NCBI RefSeq assembly: GCF_021234875.1
Contig: NZ_JAJQVM010000004.1
Location: forward strand, 62,001 to 126,000
DNA from: Marinibactrum halimedae
Lineage (GTDB): Bacteria > Pseudomonadota > Gammaproteobacteria > Pseudomonadales > Cellvibrionaceae
Reading direction: 5' to 3'
Length of the DNA stretch: 64,000 nucleotides
Positions 46,270-54,551 of the stretch are shown piece after piece. Made by a program: the position numbers and the translations under genes. The notes beneath the pieces were generated by a model. The model was not told the origin of the DNA. It did no database searches and worked only from the letters and a program-made list of their open reading frames with translations. Each line of letters starts with the position of its first letter. Within the stretch, counting starts at the first letter, position 1.

Positions 46270-46753
46270 TCACTGCCTCTCTTCGTTTATCTTTTCTCTT
46301 CACCCATCTTTTATCTTATCCCGAAAGATTGTTATTCATTAACTTGTGTGGGTAAATCGACTATTTTTTAAATTCATTATGAATATCCCAATACCTCTAA
46401 TTGCCTTTTTCAAATTTATCCAACAAAAGCAATGCACCTACTCTGGAGTCTACGTCATATGGATTATAAAAATCGCTTAATTTATGATAATTTAGTTATG
46501 ATATCGTTTTCAAAACCGTGCTTTTTACAACAAAGACGAATAAAAAAGATCCATTTGAGATTAGATAATTTTAGTATAAATAAAAAGGTTTTATTTACTT
46601 CACAGGCATGACTCGCACCGCAATTCAGACCATACTCTTACCATGGCTCTTGATATTGCTGACGACAAAATAATATTTACTACATACGCGTCAATAAAGA
46701 GGATTTTAAATACCCTTTATTGATGATAATACCCAGTTAAATAATCCTAATAT
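46270..46753. other. Divergent intergenic region between the Hpt and EAL response regulator genes
   Basis: This is a 484-bp AT-rich stretch with promoters for two divergent genes expected. No recognised operator or gene. Confidence 0.35.
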
Positions 46754-47977
46754 GTGATGAGTAAACCACTGAATAATCGAGCTGACCTAAAACTACTCGT
46801 CGTTGATGACGACCACTTTATGCTGAAAACCTTGCATAAGCTTTTACTCAATTTAGGAATCTCTGATGTTGTTTGCATCGACAATGCCCGCGACGCGTTA
46901 AAACACATTGCCAGCCGACGCCAAAGGACAGATATCGTCATTAGTGACCTCAATATGCCAGAAATGGATGGCATTGAACTAATTCGACACCTCAATAGCT
47001 TGGGCACTAATTTGTCTTTAATTTTAGTCAGTGGTGAAGATCCAAGGTTGCTCGATACCGTTCAACACCTCAGTAATCAAGATACACTCAAGGTACTCAG
47101 TACTCTCTCTAAACCTGTCAAGAAGGATCGTTTAATCGACGCTATAGAAGCTTATGAGCCTCCAGAAGATTTAACCCCGGTAGGGCCTGCCGCAATGGTG
47201 TTTGCCGATGAACTCCAAAAGGCCATCACCGCCGGAGAAATATCGGTCCATTACCAACCACAAGTTCGAGTGAGTGATCGGCGAATATTCGGAGTAGAAG
47301 CCTTAGCCCGCTGGAAACACCCAACCAAAGGTAATATCCCTCCTTCCATCTTTATCGGGATTGCCGAGAAGTACGCCATGATCGACTTATTGACGGACTG
47401 TGTTTTTGATCAAGCATTGTCGCAAGTCATAGAGTGGCGCAACTTAGGGTATGATTTGCATTTATCCGTCAACTTTTCAGCCACCCTACTAGACCAACTG
47501 GATTTACCTGAACGCATTCATACTAGACTAGAAGAAATGGGGTTCCCACGTTCACGTTTTACAGTAGAAGTCACGGAAAGTACGGTGGCGAATGACGCCC
47601 GCACCGCCTTGGAGATCTTATCCCGACTCCGGCTGAAAAACATTGGACTGTCCATTGACGATTTCGGAACCGGGTTTTCATCGATGGAACAACTGCAAAA
47701 TATTCCCTTTACCGAACTAAAAATCGATCGCTCTTTTGTGCATAACAGCCACTGTAATTCAGCAAGCCAAGCGATTTTAGAGTCCAGCATTAATTTGGCT
47801 AAAGGATTATCCATTCGTTCTGTGGCTGAAGGCGTAGAGATAGACGAAGATTGGAACCTATTAGATAAACTTGGCTGTGATTTAGTACAAGGCTTTCATA
47901 TTGCTAAACCTTTGCCACCAGAAACTTTTCTGCAATGGGTTAAAGATTACGCACATAAAAATATGCTCCCTTTGTAA
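46754..47977 (+). CDS. Response regulator with EAL (c-di-GMP phosphodiesterase) domain
   Basis: This 407-residue protein joins a receiver domain (acidic pocket VVDDD, phosphoacceptor Asp65 in VISDLNMPEMDG) to an EAL domain (about 145-400). The EAL motifs are present: FGVEALARWKHP, TVEVTEST, SIDDFGTGFSS, LKIDRSF, and VQGFHIAKPL, so it should hydrolyse c-di-GMP. The start is GTG 46754 or ATG 46757; ribosome site is weak. It probably acts after a phosphorelay that could involve the Hpt protein opposite. Confidence 0.9.
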   Translation: MMSKPLNNRADLKLLVVDDDHFMLKTLHKLLLNLGISDVVCIDNARDALKHIASRRQRTDIVISDLNMPEMDGIELIRHLNSLGTNLSLILVSGEDPRLLDTVQHLSNQDTLKVLSTLSKPVKKDRLIDAIEAYEPPEDLTPVGPAAMVFADELQKAITAGEISVHYQPQVRVSDRRIFGVEALARWKHPTKGNIPPSIFIGIAEKYAMIDLLTDCVFDQALSQVIEWRNLGYDLHLSVNFSATLLDQLDLPERIHTRLEEMGFPRSRFTVEVTESTVANDARTALEILSRLRLKNIGLSIDDFGTGFSSMEQLQNIPFTELKIDRSFVHNSHCNSASQAILESSINLAKGLSIRSVAEGVEIDEDWNLLDKLGCDLVQGFHIAKPLPPETFLQWVKDYAHKNMLPL

Positions 47978-48018
47978 CAAACACGTAAATGTTGTAGGTA
48001 AATCGCTGCCCATTTCGA

Positions 48019-48195
48019 TTAGACAACCCCTGCAAACCAGCCAATCCACCACGCCAATGCACTAAATAACAACATAGTGAGCAATATAACACCTAACAAT
48101 AACCACGGACGAAAGGGCTTTCTCTCAACGGCGTTAATGCCACTGGAGACATATTTATCCACGTTGCGCTGATCATTTGAATTGAGAAGAGGCAT
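48019..48195 (-). CDS. Small single-TM protein (DUF3094-like)
   Basis: This 58-residue protein begins MPLLNSNDQRNVDKYVSSGINAVERKPFRPW and then one long TM helix to the C-terminus. It looks like the DUF3094 family of small Pseudomonas-type membrane proteins. ATG 48195 with GGA upstream is chosen over a longer frame that runs through repeat-like sequence. Confidence 0.7.
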   Translation of the reverse strand: MPLLNSNDQRNVDKYVSSGINAVERKPFRPWLLLGVILLTMLLFSALAWWIGWFAGVV

Positions 48196-48234
48196 AGAAA
48201 ATCCAATAGGGTCGTATGAGATCAATAATGCTAT

Positions 48235-48320
48235 GTTGGTAAAAAGTGTTGATACAAAATAGCGTTGGCACAAAATAGTGCCTGTAAAAACAGGTTGGTA
48301 AAAAATAGTGTCGGTAAAAA
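48235..48320. repeat. Degenerate short repeats upstream of the DUF3094-like gene
   Basis: The stretch repeats units like GTTGGYAMAAAATAGTG four or five times with changes. The array is imperfect and in the upstream region, so may be promoter-linked or a slippage product. Confidence 0.5.
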
Positions 48321-48341
48321 GATAATAGAAAAACACACATA

Positions 48342-48370
48342 AAAAAAGGCGACTTTTTCAGTCACCTTTC
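48342..48370 (-). terminator. Intrinsic terminator for the acyl-CoA dehydrogenase gene
   Basis: On the minus strand, AAAGGTGACT / AGTCGCCTTT (one G-T wobble) with loop GAAAA and a long T-run, placed about 90 bp after the stop. Confidence 0.75.
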
Positions 48371-48458
48371 TTTTTCTCGACCATTCATTTTATCCATCTA
48401 TCGACTTTTTTGAGTTTATTGACTCTAACGATATGGTAAATGAATAGACAGCTCTTAA

Positions 48459-50234
48459 TTAAAATAACTCCGCCGCTAAATTCATGCTATCACTACCTGC
48501 TGCAATTTTTGCTCGTAACGATTGAGTGGTTGGCAATAAACGTTGATAGAAGAATTGTGCGGTTTTTAATTTCGCCTTAGCAAAATCGGAGTCTTGTTGG
48601 CTGGCGGCGTCAGCAATTTTCAGCCACATGTAGGCATAACTAACGTACCCCACTAAATCAAGAAAATCGACAGCAGCGGCTCCTGGTGCTTCACGATCAT
48701 TGGCCGTTTGGTCCGCCACTTGGCCTGCCACTTCAGAAAGACTGTTCGCCTCTGCAATCAACGTTGCGGCATACCCGGCCAAAGCATCGTTTGAGGAAAC
48801 AGATTCGGCATAGGATTGGATTTCCTTAATGTAGCCACTCAACCATTCACCGCGATTACCTAATACCTTACGGCCCATTAAATCCATTGCTTGAATACCG
48901 TTGGTGCCTTCGTAAATTTGCGTAATACGCACATCACGCACCAACTGCTCTTGGCCCCATTCCGCAATATAGCCATGGCCACCAAAGACTTGTTGACCAA
49001 TCACCGTGGTTTCCAAAGCACGATCGGTCATAAAGGCTTTTGCCACCGGTGTCAGTAAGGCCACACGACCATCGGATTCGGTTTTATCTTCTTGGCTCTC
49101 TGCAAACTTAGCACGATCCAACCAACTGGCAACGTATGTTGAGAATGCACGACTGCCTTCCGTCCAAGCTTTCATCGTCATCAACATGCGACGTACATCG
49201 GCATGGACGATAATTGGGTCAGCGGATTTTTCAGGGTTCTGGGGGCCCTGAGCAGAGCGACTTTGGATACGCTCACGAGCATATTCAATAGCACTTTGAT
49301 AAGAAGCTTCTGCAATGCCCAACCCTTGAATACCCACGGCTAAGCGCTCGTAGTTCATCATGGTAAACATAGCCGCTAAGCCTTTATTCGGCTCCCCTAC
49401 CATCCAGCCTTTAGCGCCGTCGTAATTCATCACACAGGTTGCTGAACCTTTAATGCCCATTTTCTTTTCAATGGAACCACACGCGAATTGATTACGCTCA
49501 CCCAAACTGCCGTCATCGTTCACATGAAATTTAGGCACTAAGAACAAAGAGATGCCTTTCGAGCCAGCAGGCGCATCCGGAAGTTTGGCCAACACAAAAT
49601 GAATAATGTTGTCGGCCATGTCATGGTCACCCCAAGTAATAAAAATCTTGGTGCCCGTAATGGAGTAGGTGCCATCTTTGGATGGGATGGCTTTGGTGCG
49701 AATAATACCAAGGTCGGTGCCCGCATGAGGCTCGGTCAAATCCATGGCGCCAGACCACTCACCGCTGTACATTTTAGGCAAATACTTTTCTTTCAGCTCT
49801 TGTGAACCGTGGTTTAACAACGATAAGCACGCACCGGCGGTTAGCATAGGAGCCAAACCAAAAGCCAATGATGCGCCTTGAATCATTTCTTCTACTTGAG
49901 CAGTCAACGATTTTGGCATGCCCATGCCGCCAAACTCAGGGCTGCCACCTAGGCCGCACCAACCGCCTTCACAAAGAGTTTGATAGGCTTCTTTAAAGCC
50001 TGCTGGTGCTTTTACATCGCCACCGTTCCAATCTGCACCTTGTTCATCTCCAGAATGATTTAACGGCGCAATGGCCGTAGCGGCTATTTTACCCACCTCT
50101 TCTAAAATCGCATCGGCGGTATCGGTATCGATCACATCCGCAACACCGGGCAACGACGCCCAAAACTCATCCACCTTAAAAACATCTTTCAGTAAAAAAC
50201 GAATGTCATCGAGGGGTGCTTGATAATCTGCCAT
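48459..50234 (-). CDS. Long acyl-CoA dehydrogenase (about 600-residue type)
   Basis: This 591-residue FAD acyl-CoA dehydrogenase has the long form (N-terminal and C-terminal extra domains) seen in the FadE/DmdC-like group. Marks are GGWCGLGGSPEFGGMGMPK, DLTEPHAGTDLGIIRTKA, KIFITWGDHD, a MGIKGSATCVMNY strand, and VFGGHGYIAEWGQEQLVRDVRITQIYEGTNGIQAMDL. The substrate is probably medium/long or modified acyl-CoA. ATG 50234 with AAAAGG is chosen. It is preceded by a palindromic site shared with the liu region and followed by a terminator. Confidence 0.88.
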   Translation of the reverse strand: MADYQAPLDDIRFLLKDVFKVDEFWASLPGVADVIDTDTADAILEEVGKIAATAIAPLNHSGDEQGADWNGGDVKAPAGFKEAYQTLCEGGWCGLGGSPEFGGMGMPKSLTAQVEEMIQGASLAFGLAPMLTAGACLSLLNHGSQELKEKYLPKMYSGEWSGAMDLTEPHAGTDLGIIRTKAIPSKDGTYSITGTKIFITWGDHDMADNIIHFVLAKLPDAPAGSKGISLFLVPKFHVNDDGSLGERNQFACGSIEKKMGIKGSATCVMNYDGAKGWMVGEPNKGLAAMFTMMNYERLAVGIQGLGIAEASYQSAIEYARERIQSRSAQGPQNPEKSADPIIVHADVRRMLMTMKAWTEGSRAFSTYVASWLDRAKFAESQEDKTESDGRVALLTPVAKAFMTDRALETTVIGQQVFGGHGYIAEWGQEQLVRDVRITQIYEGTNGIQAMDLMGRKVLGNRGEWLSGYIKEIQSYAESVSSNDALAGYAATLIAEANSLSEVAGQVADQTANDREAPGAAAVDFLDLVGYVSYAYMWLKIADAASQQDSDFAKAKLKTAQFFYQRLLPTTQSLRAKIAAGSDSMNLAAELF

Positions 50235-50845
50235 AACCTTTTCTCTCATGTGCGTTCATGTGATGTGTCGTCGGTGTAGAAATCACTAGCCCGCATTGAG
50301 ATTGCTGACTGCATCAGTGCCTATACCGCGTTGCTTTCCTCACCATTGACCCTCTCAGTGACTCTGGATGGCGACGCTATCCTATAGTCTGGCATGGAGT
50401 TTCAATCGACTTGAGGCTTTTGATATTTAAACAAACGTTTGAAACATAATTTTTAGGGAATTCAAAGTCAATAGACAAATCAATTTTCCGGAACAACGAA
50501 ACCGTTATTGGCACTAAAGCTTGCTATTTCGGCTAGCAATTCAACGCCCGATATTTCCCTAAAGGGCATTACGCACTGAAATACTCATCGGCTTATCGTA
50601 ATTCGCAATCATTGAGAAGCCATTCATTACTTAAACCTTAGATCAAATTCACCCAAACGCTTTTTAACCTATGTTTTTTAACCCATGATTTTTAAGCCAA
50701 GGACTGTTAACCCATGGACTTTCACTAATAATGGTCGCTTATTAAAGATCACATGAAAAAGAAACGTAAGAAAATAAGGAAAGGAAAAAATAGAAGGTGA
50801 GAGGCAAGAAAAACGAAAACCTAAGAAGATGAAGAGCACACGACA
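50235..50845. other. Intergenic region upstream of the acyl-CoA dehydrogenase
   Basis: These roughly 600 bases hold the dehydrogenase promoter and the palindromic site at 50428-50444. The stretch 50660-50730 repeats TTTTTAACCCATG-like units two to three times. No gene is visible. Confidence 0.4.
50428..50444. promoter_or_regulatory. Palindromic operator-like site (copy B)
   Basis: TAAACAAACGTTTGAAA, identical over 17 bases to the site at 34051-34067, with core CAAACGTTTG. It lies about 190 bp upstream of the acyl-CoA dehydrogenase start. It is likely bound by a TetR-type fatty-acid regulator (PsrA is a candidate). Confidence 0.55.
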
Positions 50846-51919
50846 CTAAACCACAGCATCAATGACGGAACCGGGGGCGTTTGAGTCAATCACGCCAATA
50901 GCCGTTAAACGCTGATTCAGGTCAAAAACAACTTGGTTAATATCCTGAATGCTGCCTATGTTTTCCACTGTTGCACTTCTGGCGGCGTTTTGTAGGGCAC
51001 GCCCCTCTTCGGCGCGAGCTTGCGCTTCCTCTCTACGAAGTTCTGAGCTTTCAGCCGCCTGAGCTTGCTCTTCTCGCTCCATCGCGGCTAAATCTTGCTG
51101 TGCTTGTGCCCGCATTTGGGTGGCTTGCGCAGCCACGCGTCTGTCTTGGGAAGACGGTTCAGCAGGCGCCAATGCCGCACGAATAATTTGGTCAGCTTTG
51201 CGCATTGTGGCCTCAGGGTCTGAGGGCACTTCACTGGTATCAATGGGCACTTCGCCGGCCACTGCGTAATTTACACCATCTGGGCCTCGCTCATATTCAA
51301 AAGTAGGGCTGCCTGCGTATTGGCCACCCACGGCTACATGTGCGGCTTCGTGATTTCGTACTTCTTGGTCTCGCGCTTGTAACTCACGAATTTCTTGCAG
51401 CTCTTGCTGCTCGCGCGTCTCTTCCGCTGCGGCATTGGCGTTATCACCCACCTCTGCAAATGGATCATCGGGTTCAGAAGCCCCGTTAACCCCGTTGCCC
51501 TCAATAGCATTTCCCCCTTCCTCTGATTCTCCATTCACACCTTGTCCTTGCCGCAACGCAGGCTCACTGGGTGTCTCTCCAAAAATCTCATCTATCGAAT
51601 TGTCTGGGGACGTTCTTAAGCCAGAACCACCACTGGACAACTCAGCCTGTCCACTACGATTACGGACATTGCCTTGAAAAGTATTCGCTTGAGAAAAGCC
51701 GCCTTGAGAGAAATTATTCAATGCCTGTCGCTGGTCTGCCAGAGCGGATAAGTCTTGACGAAAAACACGATTTTCCGTCGCTGCCGTTTCTGCAAGCTGC
51801 TCCACAGGGCGAAACGTCGTAGGAGTATCATCACGACTCGCCTCTCCCGTCGGCTGAGACACTGCCGAAGAGTATGCCGCCACGGAGTTGGCGAAGTTAG
51901 ACGGAATATTCGTGATCAT
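50846..51919 (-). CDS. SprA-family putative metalloprotease
   Basis: This 357-residue protein has the conserved SprA/CJM1_0395 region: [48 protein letters not shown], holding a zinc-type HEAAH motif. The rest is low in complexity: N-terminal Ser/Gly/Asn-rich and C-terminal Gln/Ala/Arg/Glu-rich coiled coil. Function is unknown for the family. It is probably followed in expression by its neighbour, or the reverse; the 88-aa gene lies 21 bp upstream on the same strand. Confidence 0.8.
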   Translation of the reverse strand: MITNIPSNFANSVAAYSSAVSQPTGEASRDDTPTTFRPVEQLAETAATENRVFRQDLSALADQRQALNNFSQGGFSQANTFQGNVRNRSGQAELSSGGSGLRTSPDNSIDEIFGETPSEPALRQGQGVNGESEEGGNAIEGNGVNGASEPDDPFAEVGDNANAAAEETREQQELQEIRELQARDQEVRNHEAAHVAVGGQYAGSPTFEYERGPDGVNYAVAGEVPIDTSEVPSDPEATMRKADQIIRAALAPAEPSSQDRRVAAQATQMRAQAQQDLAAMEREEQAQAAESSELRREEAQARAEEGRALQNAARSATVENIGSIQDINQVVFDLNQRLTAIGVIDSNAPGSVIDAVV

Positions 51920-51940
51920 GTGTTAATTCAACGTTGTTCG

Positions 51941-52207
51941 TTACGCCGTTGCATCAATCAGTGTGCCAAGGTTTTCATCAGCAACCGAAATGACCTCAGC
52001 GGATGCATCAAAAATTTGCTGCTGGGTAATCATGGTGACGACCGATTCTGCCGTGCCCGCGATGGTTAATGGTTCTGTTGTACCAGCACGAGCGATATCA
52101 TTGGCTGTACTTTGCAATGCTTGACCACTGCGGCTCACACCTTGTACGCCTTGTTGTAAAAGACCACTTCCACTAAGGCTATTTGCTCCATTACCCGTTA
52201 CGTTCAT
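51941..52207 (-). CDS. Small protein resembling flagellar rod/hook C-terminal region
   Basis: This 88-residue protein is Gly/Ser-rich at the N-terminus and ends in TMITQQQIFDASAEVISVADENLGTLIDATA. The last part resembles the C-terminal helix of flagellar rod/hook proteins (e.g. aNaKviqtaDemlgtLi), but there is no N-terminal rod motif. It may be an orphan or an assembly factor. It lies directly upstream of the SprA-like gene. Confidence 0.65.
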   Translation of the reverse strand: MNVTGNGANSLSGSGLLQQGVQGVSRSGQALQSTANDIARAGTTEPLTIAGTAESVVTMITQQQIFDASAEVISVADENLGTLIDATA

Positions 52208-52588
52208 GAATCGCTATCACCTACTTTTAACACCAAATATTTAATAGAAAACAAAGCATAATTAATAAAACCGTATGTTTAATAAAACGGTGTTAGAACA
52301 CGCTACCCTGTTTTATCTACCTTTCACAATTAGACGCTACCAGTTCAGTATTTTACGCTCACACCACCGGTTGAAAAGGTTCGTTTAATACCATTTTCGA
52401 TTATAAAGCACTCAATATTTTGATAAAAAACCATAATACAACCCAAAGTGGCCAGTATTAACACGTCATCCTCAAGAAGAAGCTTTGGCGCCAAATCGTC
52501 AAGAAACTAGAACGTTTGTGTCAACCGTCATTCATAAAGCCCACTTACGCTCCTTTGGTAATCCCACCTTTGAAGAGGTTATTGAGGC
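52208..52588. other. Intergenic region with a start-less coding-like remnant before the ELM1-family gene
   Basis: These 381 bases separate two divergent genes. Frame 52437-52595 (plus strand) reads 52 sense codons with protein-like composition (TRTFVSTVIHKAHLRSFGN and so on) and ends TGA, overlapping the ATG at 52589. It has no ATG; a TTG at 52485 could start a 36-residue peptide. It could be the tail of a lost coupled gene. Confidence 0.35.
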
Positions 52589-53737
52589 ATGTTGATTTTG
52601 GTATTACACGATGGGAAAGCAGGGCACCTGAGTCAAAGCTTAGGATTAGCCAAGCTGGTCAGAGAGCAGAACGAATTTGCCGATATTGTCACCGCAGAAG
52701 CGCATTTACGCTTCCCAAGCTTTAAAAAAGCCGCACGAAAATGGTGTCAAAGTAACCGACTTTGGGCGCAATACTTCACGCGCTTAGGGGTATACACCTA
52801 TCGCAAATGGATTCTTCAAAGTGATGGTACACAACTTACCCCCCGCCTCTGTAAGCCGGACCTGATCATTTCTTTCGGTGGAAAACTCGTTGCGCTTAAC
52901 GTCGTATTATCGCGCTTTTGGAATGTCCCCAATATTGTCATTGGGGACCCTCACAAAATTCCACACTCCTTTTTTTCTGCGATCATTCGGCGTAATGTGA
53001 AAAAACATCATGACCGGAATAATAATCATATTATTCGAACCGGCATCGCCCTTTCCAGAACGGAAAGAGAGTCTGCTCTAGACAGTGGTCAACGGTTAAT
53101 CCAGCAATCGCTTACTGGGCAACGCCGCTATTGGAGTTTACTGATCGGTGGGAATGGCAGTGGTTATCGTTACAATAAAAAAGACTGGCGTCAGTTAGCC
53201 GAATTTATCCGACAATGCAGTGAAGAACATGGCGTATATTGGTTAATCAGTTCCTCTAGACGCACAACACCCGAGTCCGAAAGGTACTTCAGACAATGCC
53301 TGCTCGACTCCGGCGCAATTACCTATGTTGCTTCTGGCATTTGGTTTCACGAAGATCAACAAGGAGATGTGATGGCCTTCCTCGGTGCTGGAGATAGGTT
53401 ATTCGTAACAGAGGACAGCTTGAGCATGATCAGTGAAGCCGTTGCAATGATTAAACCCGTTGTGACATTACAGCCCAGTAAAATCAAAAACAAAGGCGCT
53501 AACCATGTTAAGGCAATCAAATACATGGAGAAACAAGGGTTGCTTCAGCGAATGACGATAGAACGCCCTGAACACTTTCAAACATTGGCACCTAAATTAA
53601 GTTATGAAGATCACTGTTTGCGTATTGCAGAGCAGTTAGATCAACTCAATTTATTGCACATCGGAAGGGGGCACCAAGGTAGACAGATCGAAGATCCCAT
53701 AAGTCATTCAACACCGGCATTCACGGCACCTCACTGA
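52589..53737 (+). CDS. ELM1-family (mitochondrial-fission-like) protein
   Basis: This 382-residue protein begins LVLHDGKAGHLSQSLGLA, the start of the bacterial ELM1 (DUF1022) family, which is related to GT-B glycosyltransferases, and carries LLIGGNGSGYRYNKKDWRQLA and the VTEDSLSMISEAVAM block. A GAGG site precedes the ATG. The reaction is not known; a nucleotide-sugar role is suspected from the fold. The C-terminal 30 residues are polar and variable. Confidence 0.8.
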   Translation: MLILVLHDGKAGHLSQSLGLAKLVREQNEFADIVTAEAHLRFPSFKKAARKWCQSNRLWAQYFTRLGVYTYRKWILQSDGTQLTPRLCKPDLIISFGGKLVALNVVLSRFWNVPNIVIGDPHKIPHSFFSAIIRRNVKKHHDRNNNHIIRTGIALSRTERESALDSGQRLIQQSLTGQRRYWSLLIGGNGSGYRYNKKDWRQLAEFIRQCSEEHGVYWLISSSRRTTPESERYFRQCLLDSGAITYVASGIWFHEDQQGDVMAFLGAGDRLFVTEDSLSMISEAVAMIKPVVTLQPSKIKNKGANHVKAIKYMEKQGLLQRMTIERPEHFQTLAPKLSYEDHCLRIAEQLDQLNLLHIGRGHQGRQIEDPISHSTPAFTAPH

Positions 53738-53796
53738 GGCATGGTACGCTTTTTTGACTTTTCTTTATAACCTAGACCCATCTACAAGCGCCTTTT

Positions 53797-54516
53797 CTAC
53801 GGGTTTTCAAAAAGAGGCTCATCCAGCAATGGCACTTCAAACAATGGGTCGAGCGACAGGTAAGGAGCGGCCTCTATCGGGTCTTGCACATTTGGGATCG
53901 TCCCTAAGCAGGGCGCTTGTAATAAATAATTGAGAGAAGCGATATTTTCTTCCAATGCAGACATAGACGGATCAATCACATTAGCCACCCACGCCCTTAT
54001 ATTAAGGCCATCGCGACGAATGGCCTCTGCCGACAGCAAAGCGTGACTCAAACAGCCTAACCGCATACCGACCACCAAAATCACATCCAGCTTCAAGTAC
54101 TTAGCGACATCCGAAAGCATTTCTTTGCCATTGAGTGGCACGCGCCACCCTCCCGCCCCTTCAACTAACCACATGTCTGCGGGTTGGCGCATGGCCGTAT
54201 TACAAAAGTGTGCAAGTCTTGCGGCGGAAAGTTCTTTATCCACATGCATTGCCGCAATGTGCGGAGCAATAGGCGGAGCCAGTGCAACAGGGTTTACAGT
54301 ATGGTAAGACAAATTCAATGTCATAAATTGCATTAGGGCCAAGGCATCACTGTTTCTCAAGCCTTGAGGGGTGGGCTGACATCCTGCCGAGAGGGGTTTA
54401 AGAGCACCTGTTTGCAAACCTCTTGTTCGCGCCGCTTGCAACAAAGCACAGGAAACAAAGGTTTTTCCAACATCCGTATCCGTTCCAGCAACAAAATATC
54501 GGTAATTCTGACTCAT
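53797..54516 (-). CDS. bioD: Dethiobiotin synthetase
   Basis: This 239-residue protein has the P-loop GTDTDVGKTFVS and the VEGAGGWRVPL segment of BioD, which closes the ureido ring of dethiobiotin from DAPA, CO2 and ATP. Length is near the usual 225-240. It is the last gene of the biotin operon, 35 bp after bioHC. A bioA aminotransferase is not in this cluster. Confidence 0.93.
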   Translation of the reverse strand: MSQNYRYFVAGTDTDVGKTFVSCALLQAARTRGLQTGALKPLSAGCQPTPQGLRNSDALALMQFMTLNLSYHTVNPVALAPPIAPHIAAMHVDKELSAARLAHFCNTAMRQPADMWLVEGAGGWRVPLNGKEMLSDVAKYLKLDVILVVGMRLGCLSHALLSAEAIRRDGLNIRAWVANVIDPSMSALEENIASLNYLLQAPCLGTIPNVQDPIEAAPYLSLDPLFEVPLLDEPLFENP

Positions 54517-54551
54517 TAGATTTCTTCGATGATTCCGCTCAGCCGTTGAAA

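Noticed and set aside
48196-48336. 47-residue extension of the DUF3094-like protein
   Set aside because: It runs through repeat-like upstream DNA; ATG 48195 gives the family's normal start.
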